A DNA stretch of 64,000 bases from Deinandra increscens subsp. villosa (Eukaryota > Streptophyta > Magnoliopsida > Asterales > Asteraceae): NCBI GenBank assembly GCA_039602395.1, contig JBCNJP010000010.1:36916590-36980589 (forward strand). Direction: 5' to 3'. Positions 10,825 through 20,967 of this stretch are shown here, in pieces. The first letter of the stretch is position 1. Every line of letters starts with the position of its first letter. Made by a program: the position numbers and the translations under genes. Under the pieces are notes generated by a model. It had not been told where the DNA came from. It made no database searches and saw only the letters and a list, made by a program, of their open reading frames with translations.

Positions 10825-10829
10825 CCTTT
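10825..10829. repeat. Copia-B target duplication CCTTT (right copy 21622-21626)
   Basis: CCTTT borders both ends of Copia-B. Confidence 0.95.
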
Positions 10830-11483
10830 TGTAAGGAACTTCAAGTTCCGAAGAATTCCGGCTTAACTTCAGTTTTGTCAATTCCGGTTGAAGTTGAAGC
10901 GGAACTACCACTTCAAGCGGAACAGCAAGTTCAAGCGGAAAGAAGCAGTTTTGTCACTTAGTGAATATTCCGGGTGAACTCGATTATCCATCAGATAATG
11001 AGTTCAACCTGACTTTTCTTGAGATGTCTTTTCAGCAGTCCCATCCTGCAAAAGCTTCTCGTATGCTTCTATATCTGCTCAAGCCGCTCTCCTAAAGTAG
11101 ATTGTTGCTGTCAACACGCAAGTCATTTCAAATGTCAAAGTTTATTCTCTTGGTAGCTTAGATTTGACTTTGTAATGTACGATCTAGATTAGATCGCATG
11201 AGATCAATGGCTGTGATTGATCTCATCTGCACTATATAAAGCTTGTTATCTCTTAGTTTACACAGCGTGGTTATCACTTGTAATAGTGTAGCTTTGAGTT
11301 AATGCAAATAGTGTCGAGTATTTGATACTTTGTTGTTACTACTATTCTGCAAATCAAGCATTTACATTATACAAGAATTAGACTTTGTTTAAGTTAAGTG
11401 AAATATAACTTTAATTCCGCAAGGTTATATTTGCAAGTAAAGGGCTCTGTTTAAGTTTAACTTTGACTTATAACGATCCTACA
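10830..11483 (+). repeat. Copia-B 5' LTR
   Basis: TGTAAGGAAC...GATCCTACA. The first 170 bases hold several TTCCGGTTGAA/TTCAAGCGGAA words in both orientations. TATA box TATATAAA is at 11233-11240. Confidence 0.95.
11233..11240 (+). promoter_or_regulatory. TATA box of Copia-B 5' LTR
   Basis: TATATAAA. The 3' LTR equivalent at 21371-21378 reads TATATATA. Confidence 0.7.
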
Positions 11484-11485
11484 AT

Positions 11486-11497
11486 TGGTATCAGAGC
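11486..11497 (+). promoter_or_regulatory. Copia-B primer-binding site
   Basis: TGGTATCAGAGC, two bases past the 5' LTR, complementary to initiator methionine tRNA. Confidence 0.95.
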
Positions 11498-12100
11498 TTT
11501 GGCTCTCTACTTTGAAGACTTCTAGTGCTTCAAAGTTGATACTTTACTTGCTTACTTAATTTTTAAGCTTTTTCTGTTTTACAAAACTGTTTTTCACAAT
11601 GACTGATTTAACTCTTGGTTCACTTAATGGTAGCTCTAACAAACCACCAATTTTCACTCCTGATGACTTTGATACTTGGAAACTCAGGATGGAAGGTTTT
11701 GTTAGAAGCCTAAGCAGACGCATTTGGAACAGGTTGACTGTAGGTCCTTACAATCCAACTGTTCAATCTGCTGACGATGCCCAAGTGCAAATACCAAAAC
11801 CACTAGACAAATATGTTGAAGCTGACTATACTGAGCTTGAATATGATCACAAGGCCTACTGAACACTCCATGCTGCATTACCCAACTCTATACTAGTAGG
11901 GTTCAAGGGATATAAGACAGCACATGGCTTGTGGAATGCTCTTAGTGAAATGTATGAAGGGTCTAGTGAAGTTAAGGAAAACAAGAAAGATGTTTTGAAA
12001 CAAAGATATGAAAACTTTACTTACAAAACTGGTGAATCTATGACCAACCAGTATCTTAGATTTGTTTCACTTCTTGATGAATTGCAAAAGGTAGAAGTAA

Positions 12101-12105
12101 AAACT
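12101..12105. repeat. Gypsy T1 target duplication AAACT (right copy 15065-15069)
   Basis: AAACT occurs on both sides. Removing the insert and one copy restores the Copia-B gag reading frame at this point, which strongly supports the boundaries. Confidence 0.93.
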
Positions 12106-15064
12106 TGTGACAACCGAAAATTTTCGTATTTCATTCCCCTTCATACCATCGAATTGGCCTGAACACCTCGAGCACTAGGCAATTTTCGGGACGGAAATTC
12201 TTTCAACTTGGGGATGATGTGACAACTGCCAAATTCCGTTAGTTCCGTTAGCTAACACCGTTAACTTTTCTGTTAGCTCCGTTAGCAAACACCGTTAATA
12301 TTCCGTTAGCTCTGTTAGCAAACCCGTAACCCGTTACTTAAACGTTTATATAAAAATATATTACTAATTAAATTAGTAATTTAATTCATGACTTTTTGTG
12401 TTTCTTGAAAAATTGCACTTTGTAAGAAAACGGGTTACGTACGCGATTTAAGTTTTATGTGCGTACACGGTAACGAGACTTTTCCCGACTAATATTTCAT
12501 GTTAAATAAGTTTTTAAACAGTTGGAGATATTTCTAGTATTTTAATTTCTAAGTTTTGGGTTTAAACCTCACTTATTACTTGTTTTGGAGCATTTACACT
12601 AGTTTGGGACTTGAGGGGCCATTTATGTAATTCTCCAAACTTAAAAATGCAGCCCTAAACTCCCTCCCCTCCCCCCTTTCACGATCATTCTCCCCATCTC
12701 TCTCTCAACTCACGGTTCAAACACTCCCACACACTACCTTCAAATTTCTTCAATTTCTTCAAGTTCAAGCAAGATTCAAGGGTTTTTAAGCTTCCTCAAG
12801 CATCAATAAGTTAGGGGAAAGCCTTGGTTTCACTTCCTTTTCCAAAAATCTGCCATCTCATTCTAGTTGTAAGCCCTAGAAATTACTTTCCTTGAAATTG
12901 GTTGAAAGCATGTAGTAATCTTGTGTTTATGTGTTATTTGGTGTGTGAAATCACTCTTGAATCATGTTTTATGTTAAGGCAAGTAAGTTTATGAGTTTGG
13001 ACAGATTTGAGTTGCTATCATGGCTGTGATTTTCATGTGGTTAGATGATTAGATGTGTTCTTGAAGAATTTGGGTATATAGGTACTTGAAATGGAAGAAT
13101 ATGTGCTTATAATGCTAGCCTTATGTTCAAATTTTGCTATGTTATTGGTATGACCTTGTTCGCTACAGAAATTACATGTTGAAATGGTTATAATTGTGTT
13201 AGTAGGTGTTGGATGACCAAATTGTTGCTCAAAGTTTGAAAACCGAAATTTTTGCAAACTATAAAAATTGGACAGATTCGGCCAGATTTTTAGGCCATTT
13301 TGCAGAGGTCATAACTTGCTCAATTTTTATCGAAATCAATTGATTCTTTTTCCCTAGTAAAGTATTATGTCTTAGCTTAGATTGGGCTACTCGCACGCAT
13401 TCTAAAACCTCCGTTTGGTCACCCGAAACACTGCTGCAAGTTAGGTGCGCAGTGCTGTATTTTTCTGTGAAAAGTATACTTTACATTTTGGTCGGGCATG
13501 ATAACCTTGTTTTAATGAGGGGTTTGTTAAACAAAAATGAGGTTTATATATTAGAAGTAAGATCTGGAAGGTTTGGTACCTAAACTTTAAGTTTTGAATG
13601 AGTTATGCAAATTTTAAACCTACTTTGACTATTTTGCAAAAAGCTAAAATTTCCATCTTTCGACACGCATAACTTTCTCAATACTTATCCGATTGAGTTG
13701 ATTCTTTTTGCAACATTCCCTAAATGTTGATTAGTTAGTTCCTGCAAAATTTTAGGAGTTAACTCCAAGAAATGAGCAATTTAGCTATGTCACCAAATGG
13801 TGTGTTAATGTTTGACAAATGTAATTTTTAGCCAACTTCGTACGCGCATAACTTCCTCATTTCTTAACCTTTTGGGTTGATTCTTTTTGCAACAAGTCCT
13901 AAATGATATGTAGTATATGCCTGTAAAATTTAAGGATCTAATTCCAAGTATTGTGGATTTTAGCTATGCCACTAGTTAAGTGTTTGAGGTTTGACTTTCT
14001 GGGTCAACTTTGACTTAAATTGCAATTTCTTAATTTTCTCCCAATTTGGGACTTGTATGTGCATTAAGCGACTTGTATGGTTGCATGGAACATGTTTAGG
14101 TGCTTATGTGCTAATTTCGTCCTATCGACACCTTCTAATTTTATTAGACCATATTTATCCGAATAGGTTGACTTTGACCAACCTGTTGAACCAAGTGCTG
14201 AGTACTAGTGCACCCTAAGGTGAGTTCACTTACTATTATTGTTATATCCGGTTTTAGGATGATAACGCACAGATAGTTGCATCCGATAAAGGATGGCAAC
14301 CCAACGGTAAAGGTATTTCTTTACTTGAGTAACTTTCCGACAAAATATCATATGTTGCACTGAATTGCTTTTATTAAAAGGTCCTTACATTCGAGCCGTT
14401 AATATACAGTAGCGAGGTAATGTTGAGTAGTACTACTGGGGATTGACACCCCCGATCAGCGGTGCACGGGATGCACCCTCCCGACTGGCGATCGGACTGA
14501 GATCAATGTTAGCCTAACCACCGTGATCCGGATATAGATGGGAAGGCAAGATTCATAGGTACCCCCTATCAAAACGTTGTCAGCTTCGGTTACGAACAAT
14601 TCAGGTGGACATAACTATAGGCTAGCTACCTACGATATGGAATTTTACTGGTCCTATGATTAATGATTGTGTTTTACCTTTCTTTATTCATACATTGGGT
14701 CTACATGTGATGTGTAGACTGCTTTAGTGAACTCACCAGCCTTGGCTAACACTTGATTGTTGAATGCTTTTCAGGTTGCTTGGAGGATCATGGATGGCAC
14801 GGGCGTTGGCAATACTTACCTTTTGTAAAACCCTTTTGAAAATTGCATTTCAGATACTTTAGTAATCATTTTTACTAAACAACAACCTTGTAAACTTTTA
14901 ATGCTTCCGCTGATTTTGTGATATGTAAACTCTGATTTATTAAATGAAATACATGACTGGTTTACCCCTTTAACTATGGCTTGGTTGTAACTAAAGACTT
15001 GGATCCTGTTCTGGATCACACCCCACACGGTTATACTCCGTTAGTGGAAATTGGGGGTGTGACA
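12106..15064 (+). mobile_element. Gypsy T1: internally deleted Tekay-like element
   Basis: The insert begins with TGTGACAAC, the first nine bases of the LTR. It then jumps to about 100 bp of 3' internal sequence ending in a purine-rich tract (12204-12217, CAACTTGGGGATGA), followed by a complete LTR at 12218-15064. So almost all of the 5' LTR and all coding sequence are deleted while the outer duplication is intact. This is neither a clean solo LTR nor a full element and suggests illegitimate recombination after insertion. Confidence 0.85.
12218..15064 (+). repeat. LTR-T copy 1 (2847 bp)
   Basis: TGTGACAACTGCC...GGGGGTGTGACA. Collinear with LTR-T copy 2 at 45960-48967. It contains a CT-rich leader near 12660-12720 and about three diverged tandem units around GCATAACTT...TGATTCTTTTTGCAAC (13306-13990). 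It also has the conserved block GGATTGACACCCCCGATCAG near 14440. Confidence 0.93.
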
Positions 15065-15660
15065 AAACTGAACAGGCTGATGCCAACAGAAAGTTCTTGA
15101 GATCATTACCTCCAGCTTGGACTGTCTACATAGTCAGCATCAGGGAGTGCAAGGATCTCAAAAAGCTTAAACTAAGTGAACTCCATGGAGTCCTTAGTGC
15201 TTATGAAATGGAGCTTAATTTTAAGCAGAACAACTTTCCTGAAGCATCACCACAGTTGCAAACCACTGCTTTGGTTACAACTGATGTTCAAAAGATCTCA
15301 AATTCATCTCAATATCACTCACCCTCAGTCAGTTTCATTGAGTCACCTAGAGGCTCAGAGAGTCCTTCAACACTGTTTGACAACTCTCACTCTGCCTATG
15401 TGGCAACTGACTCATCTCAAGGCTTCACACGTGAAGACTTGGAATGCATAGGGGCAGATGATCTAGAAGAGATGGACATTTTAACTCAATTAGCTATGGT
15501 TTCTGTAAGGGCCCAAAGATTTTATAAAAGAACTGGAAGAACTTATAAAGGGTCAAAGGGATCATCAATTGGGTTGGATAAATCTAAAGCTAAATGTTAT
15601 AATTGTCACCAACTTGGCCATTTTGCCAGGGAATGCAAGCAGCCAAGGAGAGATGGATAG

Positions 15661-16488
15661 AACAATAACAACAATGTCCAACAGAGATCAAACCATGGAA
15701 GCAACAACAGCAGCAGTCAACAAAACAACAACAACAGCAACCAGCAGCCAACTCAACCAAAACCACTTGGAAATCAAAATGTGGTGGCAGCTGTAGCTAA
15801 CCAGACTGAATGCTATGAGTGGGATGACTTTATCACTGAGTTTGAGCCAATCAACCATGCTTTGATGGCTAAAGAAGATTCAACTGAACAGGTAAATGAG
15901 ATTCCTGAAAATGTTTTGGAAAATCTGTGCAGCCCTACCTGCATAGAACAAGTGGCAAAATACAGGAAACATAACACTGATCTGATAGATGAAGTTTCCA
16001 ACTTGAATGAGTTAAAGAATTGCTTTAAGAAAACTGAAACTGCATACATCACCAAAATTGAAAATTTAAACAAAGAATTTGATGTTTTGAAGTAAACTAA
16101 CTCCATTTTGGAAACACAATTAGAGGACTTGTTAAACAAGCTAACTATTTCAAGACGAGAAACAAAAGATGCAAAAGCAGAAAATGATGTTCTTGAAATT
16201 AAGCTAAAAGATGCCTTGTTCACCTGTGACAAATTCCAAACAGCTAACAAGAAAGCTGAGAAACTTTGGAATGGGGCAATGCATGGGAAAACAGGTATTG
16301 GGTACAACAATGTTGAACCACCCAAGGAATACTCACCTGCTATTGCTCCAATCCAAGCACTTCAGAAGGAGTGCAGTGTGAGTCTAATTGTTGACAGCAA
16401 TGCATCTTCCTCATCTGAATCAAAATCTGTTGAACCATCTTCAAACTGTGAAGTCAAAGATGCTAGCACTTCAGCATCTGTTGACTAA
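15661..16488 (+). pseudogene. Copia-B gag extension, Asn/Gln-rich then coiled coil
   Basis: Behind the knuckle lies an AAC/CAG-rich stretch (15661-15780). Two open pieces follow, 15781-16095 and 16108-16488, separated by a single TAA. They contain CYEWDDFITEFEPINHALMA and then heptad-like sequence (NELKNCFKKTETAYITKIEN; LEDLLNKLTISRRETKD). This matches the coiled-coil extension of SIRE gag. Apart from the stop the reading frame is largely preserved. Confidence 0.75.
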
Positions 16489-16602
16489 TCCAGGGTTTTA
16501 AAACCAAAAGTTGCTTTTCCACCACCAACTATTTATGAGCCAAAAGACTCAAAAGTTGGAGGCAAACTACCTGAGCAGCCAAAACCAAGTGAAACTGAAA
16601 GA

Positions 16603-17523
16603 ATGGGTAAGATTACTTACCACCAGGTAACTAATGAAAAAATAACCAAAAACACAGATTCTTACCAAAGAAAAATGTTTGAATGTGTTTTCTGTGGTGA
16701 AAAAGGACACATGGCTGCAACATGCAAATTCAACCCATTAAGCAAAGGTCAAGACTTGTTAAAACCCAAAAATGTTTTTACTCAGAAAAGATCTACAGGT
16801 AGGATCTCACCTGTAAGAAGTAACACAATGAAGTATTTTGATACTGAGTCAAACAAAATTTTAATTGAGAATAACAAAAATGGAAGTTTTTCAGTCTTAA
16901 AATCAAACAGAGTTCCGGCTGAACTTCAACCGAAAAAATTTTCAACCGGAAGAGAAGTTCAACCGGAAATCTCCAAAACACTCAGATCAGTTACTGCACC
17001 TAGACAACGACCCAGGATTCAGTTCACTGATAAGTATGACCATTTTGAAGGTCAAAATAGGAGAAACCCATCTAGAGGAAAAACCTTCTCTAGAGAAAAT
17101 TTTGTGAAAAACAAGCAAAACTCTCAACCGAAAGTTCCTTCTAGCTCACATGGAAGTGCAACTGCTGCATTACATAGTGAGAGATCTAGCCAAACCAACA
17201 AATTTTCAAACTTTAATGCTAGAATCTCACCAGTGACTAGAGTTGATCAGACCTACATCTCACCCAGTGAGTTGCCAAAGGTTTTGACCAATAAACAAAA
17301 GAAGTATAAGGAATATAGAGAGAGTAAAATTGCTGAAAGAAGGCTTAGCAAAACTGACAAGCAATGTCAATCAAGTGCACAGTCTGAACACTTGAATATT
17401 GACCAAGATGACCTGTTGAATGAGGATCCAATATTAAATACTTTAGTACTTAAAGAATACAAGTACTATGATGCTTCTGGCAAGCCCAAGACCTCAAAGG
17501 CTTGGGTTCCCTTTAGAAATTAA
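16603..17523 (+). CDS. Copia-B gag extension with second zinc knuckle
   Basis: A 306-codon open stretch. The knuckle CX2CX4HX4C (CVFCGEKGHMAATC) is at 16684-16725. The remainder is basic, with many Lys, Arg, Ser and Asn residues. It contains CCGGTTGAA-related DNA words at 16911-16970 that also occur in the LTR. The final segment (YKYYDASGKPKTSKAWVPFRN) is typical of the junction before copia protease. In an intact element this would be the continuation of gag-pol rather than a separate protein, so the ATG at 16603 need not be used. It probably binds nucleic acid. Confidence 0.7.
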   Translation: MGKITYHQVTNEKITKNTDSYQRKMFECVFCGEKGHMAATCKFNPLSKGQDLLKPKNVFTQKRSTGRISPVRSNTMKYFDTESNKILIENNKNGSFSVLKSNRVPAELQPKKFSTGREVQPEISKTLRSVTAPRQRPRIQFTDKYDHFEGQNRRNPSRGKTFSRENFVKNKQNSQPKVPSSSHGSATAALHSERSSQTNKFSNFNARISPVTRVDQTYISPSELPKVLTNKQKKYKEYRESKIAERRLSKTDKQCQSSAQSEHLNIDQDDLLNEDPILNTLVLKEYKYYDASGKPKTSKAWVPFRN

Positions 17524-17718
17524 TTAATTTCCTTTGTGTGTAGGTGCATAATAAAGGCCAACAGAGCCTATGGGTAGTTGATAGTGGATGCACTTGCCAC
17601 ATGACAGGAAATAAGCATGTATTGGAAAACCCCAAAAACATAAATGGAGGTCCTGTAGGCTGTAGCCTTTGGGAGTGCAAAAGGGCACATTACTGCACAA
17701 GGTGCTGTCAGTAATGGT
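17524..17718 (+). pseudogene. Copia-B aspartic protease, truncated and frameshifted
   Basis: SLWVVDSGCTCHMTGNK is readable at 17567-17617. It contains the DSG active-site signature and the downstream CHMTG box of copia retropepsins. The frame changes after about 17650, before the protease continues into the 17719 frame (FNLLSVSQMCD). The enzyme would cut the gag-pol polyprotein. The catalytic signature is retained, but the coding frame is not. Confidence 0.8.
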
Positions 17719-18684
17719 ATGCTTACCTTTGACAAGGTAAATTTTGTTGACACATTAAATTTCAATTTACTTAGTGTCTCACAAATGTGTGACAAGAATT
17801 TGAATTTAATGTTTACTGAGAAAGAGGCCATAATCTTGAAACCTGGTGTTAAAATCCCTGAGGAACTTGTATTGCTCAGAGCACCTAGGAGAGAAGGACT
17901 ATATATTTTGGATCTGTCTGCTGCCACTCCAGCCAGTGGAATTGGATGCTTTATATCCAAAGCCTTAGTGGATGAGTCTGATTTGTGGCATAGGAGGTTA
18001 TGTCATGTTAATTACAAGAACATGAACAGAATAGTGAATCTCAGCTTGGTTAAGGGTCTTCCTAACAAGCAGTTCAACTGTTCTGAACACTGTGTTTCTT
18101 GCCTCAAGGGTAAGCAACACAAGACCTCTTTCAAGCCCAAAACTGAGTCTTCTATCACTCAACCTCTAGAACTTTTGCATATGGATCTGTTTGGTCCAAC
18201 TAGAGTGATGAGCATAGGGAAAAGGTCATACTGCTTTGTCATAATAGATGATTACACTAGATATACATGGGTGTTCTTCTTAAAAACAAAAGATGAAACT
18301 GGCGAGTTGTTGAAAACACTAATTATATCTTTAGAAAATCAAGCAAAACTGAAAGTCAGGACAATCAGAAGTGACAATGGCACTGAGTTTAAAAATCATG
18401 TTTTGAACTCATTTTGTGAGGAAAAGGGAATCCTTAGACAATTCAGTGCTCCTAGAACTCCACAACAAAATGGCGTTACTGAAAGGAGAAATAGGACATT
18501 GATTGAGGCTGCTAGAGCAATGCTAGCAGATTCTAAGTTACCTGTAATATTTTGGGCAGAAGCAGTAAACACTGCCTGCTATGTCCAAAATAGGACTTTG
18601 ATTGTTAATGGTAAAAATAAAACTGCTTATGAGCTTTGGAGAGGTAGAAAACCTAACATTTACTTCTTTAAATCTTTCGGCTAA
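17719..18684 (+). CDS. Copia-B GAG-pre-integrase and integrase, near intact
   Basis: Residues 1-55 continue the protease tail. Residues 60-145 are the GAG-pre-integrase zinc domain, with H91, H96, C125 and C128 (LWHRRLCHVNYK, CVSCLKGK). The integrase core has D156 (LLHMDLFGP), D219 (TIRSDNGTEF) and E255 (QQNGVTERRNRTL), giving a DD-35-E spacing. All catalytic residues are present. It would insert the element's DNA. A TAA at 18682 cuts the frame at the FG(C)P motif where related elements read through. The ATG at 17719 is internal to the original polyprotein. Confidence 0.92.
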   Translation: MLTFDKVNFVDTLNFNLLSVSQMCDKNLNLMFTEKEAIILKPGVKIPEELVLLRAPRREGLYILDLSAATPASGIGCFISKALVDESDLWHRRLCHVNYKNMNRIVNLSLVKGLPNKQFNCSEHCVSCLKGKQHKTSFKPKTESSITQPLELLHMDLFGPTRVMSIGKRSYCFVIIDDYTRYTWVFFLKTKDETGELLKTLIISLENQAKLKVRTIRSDNGTEFKNHVLNSFCEEKGILRQFSAPRTPQQNGVTERRNRTLIEAARAMLADSKLPVIFWAEAVNTACYVQNRTLIVNGKNKTAYELWRGRKPNIYFFKSFG

Positions 18685-19458
18685 CCTGTTACTATTTTGA
18701 TAACTAATAGGTTGTTGCCTAAATTTGCTGAAAAGGCAGATGAAGGATATTTTGTTGGATATTCTGGTATGTCAAAAGCATTCAGGGTATACAATAAAAG
18801 TACTAAAATTGTTGAGGAAACCATTAATGTAACTTTTAATGAGAAATCTCTTAATAGTTTCGTATCTAAACCAGACTGGTTATTTGACATAGATGCACTA
18901 ACCACTGCTTTCAATTTTACCATTGAGAAGCCATTGAGTTCAAAAATGCAGGAAAAGGAACATAAGCAAAATCACATAAGATCAGTTGATGAGATCTGGC
19001 AGATAAGCGCCAAGGAACTGCAAATGCAACCTACCTTCTTTTCATCCATCAGCACCAAGCCTGTGAAACCCAACAACTCAAAGAAAACCTCTGAAATTGT
19101 TCTTGCTGATGCAGAAGTTCATCCAGTTGAACTTCCGGTTGAAGTTCAAGCGGATCCTGTAGCAGTTGAATCTCCGGTTGAAATTCAACCGGAAAACAAT
19201 TTTTCAGAAAATTCTGAGAACAATGAATCTAATGACTCAACTGATGCTGGTTCAAATGAGTATAGTTTTGAGCATCTGATCTCAGATTCAGTCCCCTGTT
19301 CTCATAAAGCAACTGAAAGTTCAGATCCTGTATCACAAACCAACAATATTGAGTTATTACCTCAACTCAATATTCCTCATAATGGGAGAAGCCATGAATT
19401 TCCACTATTTCCTGATAGGATAATTGGTAGAAGATGCCAAAAGAATAGCAGAGGATGA
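18685..19458 (+). pseudogene. Copia-B post-integrase region and linker
   Basis: In frame after the TAA comes the conserved integrase C-terminal segment (RLLPKFAEKADEGYFVGYSG...KAFRVYN, NVTFNE). Next is an acidic Pro/Glu/Val-rich linker (about 19080-19260) whose DNA contains the CCGGTTGAA palindromes. It ends with PQLNIPHNGRSHEF, roughly where copia RT should begin. Instead the frame stops and the extra ORF starts in an overlapping frame. Confidence 0.8.
19173..19193. repeat. Perfect 21-bp palindrome of the Copia-B motif
   Basis: TCCGGTTGAA, one A, then TTCAACCGGA. It lies in coding sequence and matches words clustered in both LTRs. Confidence 0.9.
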
Positions 19459-20873
19459 GAGGCTAGCAAAAGAACTTCAAGAGGAATTTGATCTATACAT
19501 GCAAAATTCTGTCTTTGAAAATTTATTGGAAGAGGCAAAGACCAGGTCTTTCAACTGGAGACTGAAGGATTATGATTTGAATGCTGTGACTGAAGCTGAT
19601 AGGCAGAGGCTAATCTCTATTGCCTCTCAATTGCCTACCAAGCTGGTAAAGAATGATGAGAATTACCTTCTGCTGAAAAGGGTCAAAAGGGCATTTGTGG
19701 TCAGAAACATAAGAACTGAAGAAGAGGTAGCTCAAATGAAAGTCAAAGAACTGTGCCAATTGATTGATTCAATCTTTCATGAGCTAAAAGGAGATGTAGC
19801 TGCTGTCAACCCAAAACTTGTGATGCCTGCACCTTCAGAGCTCACCTCAGGTATGTCAACTCATATAAATGTTAAACCTGAGATCACTGATGATGCAGAT
19901 ATCCCTCCTCCACCTTCCTTCATATATGACCCAAATCCCATGCCTACATCTGTTCCATCCCTTCTACAGTCACTAGCCATCATACCCTATAAACCACCCT
20001 CCATCTCCAAGAAAGTAGCCATCAAGCTTGCCAACCCCAAGTACAGAACCGACAACTTTACACACATCATTCCTTTCAAAAAGAAGCCTCCACCTACTAT
20101 GAATTTTTTTTGATATCTTCCCACCTACTCCACCTTCTAGCCCAACTCCTGAAGCCAGTAAACCACCCTCACAAACCTCCCTTCCTCCACTCACCATCAA
20201 TGAACCTTCCACCACCTCCAAACCTACTCAAGATCAACTTGATCTCTCTTCTCAGTCCTCAAAAGGAAAAGCTCCAAAAGAAATAGAATCAACTGATGAT
20301 TCTAATGAGGAAAACAAATTGAGAAAGAGAAAACTGCTGCATCACAAAAGAAAAAGAGAGCAAAGGCCAAGGAAAAGAGGCCCACCCCGGCAAAACAAAA
20401 TTGTGGGGTGGACAGTTAATGAAGATACTTTTGACTTCAAATTCCAGTGCCTAAGTGGGATCACCAGAGTAGTGAATGCTCATCTCGCCGCCAGAATGCT
20501 TGACATCTTCCAATTATCAGACATCTATGCAAAAATGCAAGGGATAATGAGTTTGTCCAGAGTTGAGCTCCTGCTAATAATGAGCATAGAACCAAAAGTG
20601 CTCGAGCATGGACTGTTCTCTGAAACTCAGGTTGATGAAGACATTGAAGAAAACACAACCAGTCCAATAAAGTTTGTGATTTGGGAAGAAGAAGAAAAAC
20701 TCTTCTATGTACACAGGGCAGATAGTAGCTTCACAACCCATAAAGAAATTAATGTTCAAGATCAGTGGAATGAACAAGATTGGGAAGCTCTGCAACATGC
20801 TAAGGTCACCATGACCAGCATGAGTGATCTTTCAAAGGATGTGAATGCAGGAGTCAAGGTCTTCGGCAAGTAG
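19424..20873 (+). pseudogene. Copia-B extra 3' ORF (env-like position), frameshifted
   Basis: Two long open pieces (19424-20113 and 20319-20873) are joined through a third frame. A T-run near 20104-20110 is the probable slip site. The first begins DAKRIAEDERLAKELQEEF (charged, helical), continues with RQRLISIASQLPTKLVKNDE and becomes Pro-rich. The second starts with a strongly basic patch (RKRKLLHHKRKREQRPRKRG) and ends in FGK. Similar ORFs lie 3' of pol in SIRE-like elements of Asteraceae, as I recall them. No transmembrane segment is evident, so calling it an envelope would be unjustified. Function unknown. Confidence 0.7.
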
Positions 20874-20952
20874 GTTAAGGAGAAGAAAATTTTTGGGTAC
20901 AAGTCAATTTTGAAGATTAACTTTGACTTAGAAGAATAATTTGACAGCATCA

Positions 20953-20967
20953 CCTTAGGGGGGAGAT
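20953..20967 (+). promoter_or_regulatory. Copia-B polypurine tract
   Basis: CTTAGGGGGGAGAT directly precedes the 3' LTR at 20968. Confidence 0.85.

Larger units (their letters stand above)
9462..10829 (+). other. Copia-A 3' non-coding region, left part
   Basis: No ORF of note. It contains an internal purine tract (9773-9784), an A/G-rich stretch (9830-9925) and three consecutive hairpin-like modules (10205-10455). It is interrupted by Copia-B at 10830. Confidence 0.75.
11599..15660 (+). pseudogene. Copia-B gag, split by gypsy T1 insertion
   Basis: ATG at 11599 (MTDLTLGSLNGSSNKPPIFT) opens gag, with the DFDTWKLRMEGFVRSL core and one in-frame TGA near 11860, probably from TGG. Sequence continues to 12105 (LQKVEVK-T), is interrupted by T1 (12106-15064), and resumes in frame after one copy of the AAACT duplication at 15070 (EQADANRKFLRSLPPAW). 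The CX2CX4HX4C knuckle (CYNCHQLGHFAREC) is at 15595-15636 and the frame ends in TAG at 15658. Gag would assemble particles and package RNA. The nested gypsy sequence and the TGA make it non-functional. Confidence 0.88.

Noticed and set aside
15813..16325. 170-codon minus-strand ORF
   Set aside because: Antisense shadow of the Copia-B gag coiled-coil region.
19424..20873. Calling the Copia-B extra ORF an envelope gene
   Set aside because: No signal peptide or transmembrane segment is evident. Position alone is insufficient, so it is left as an extra ORF of unknown function.
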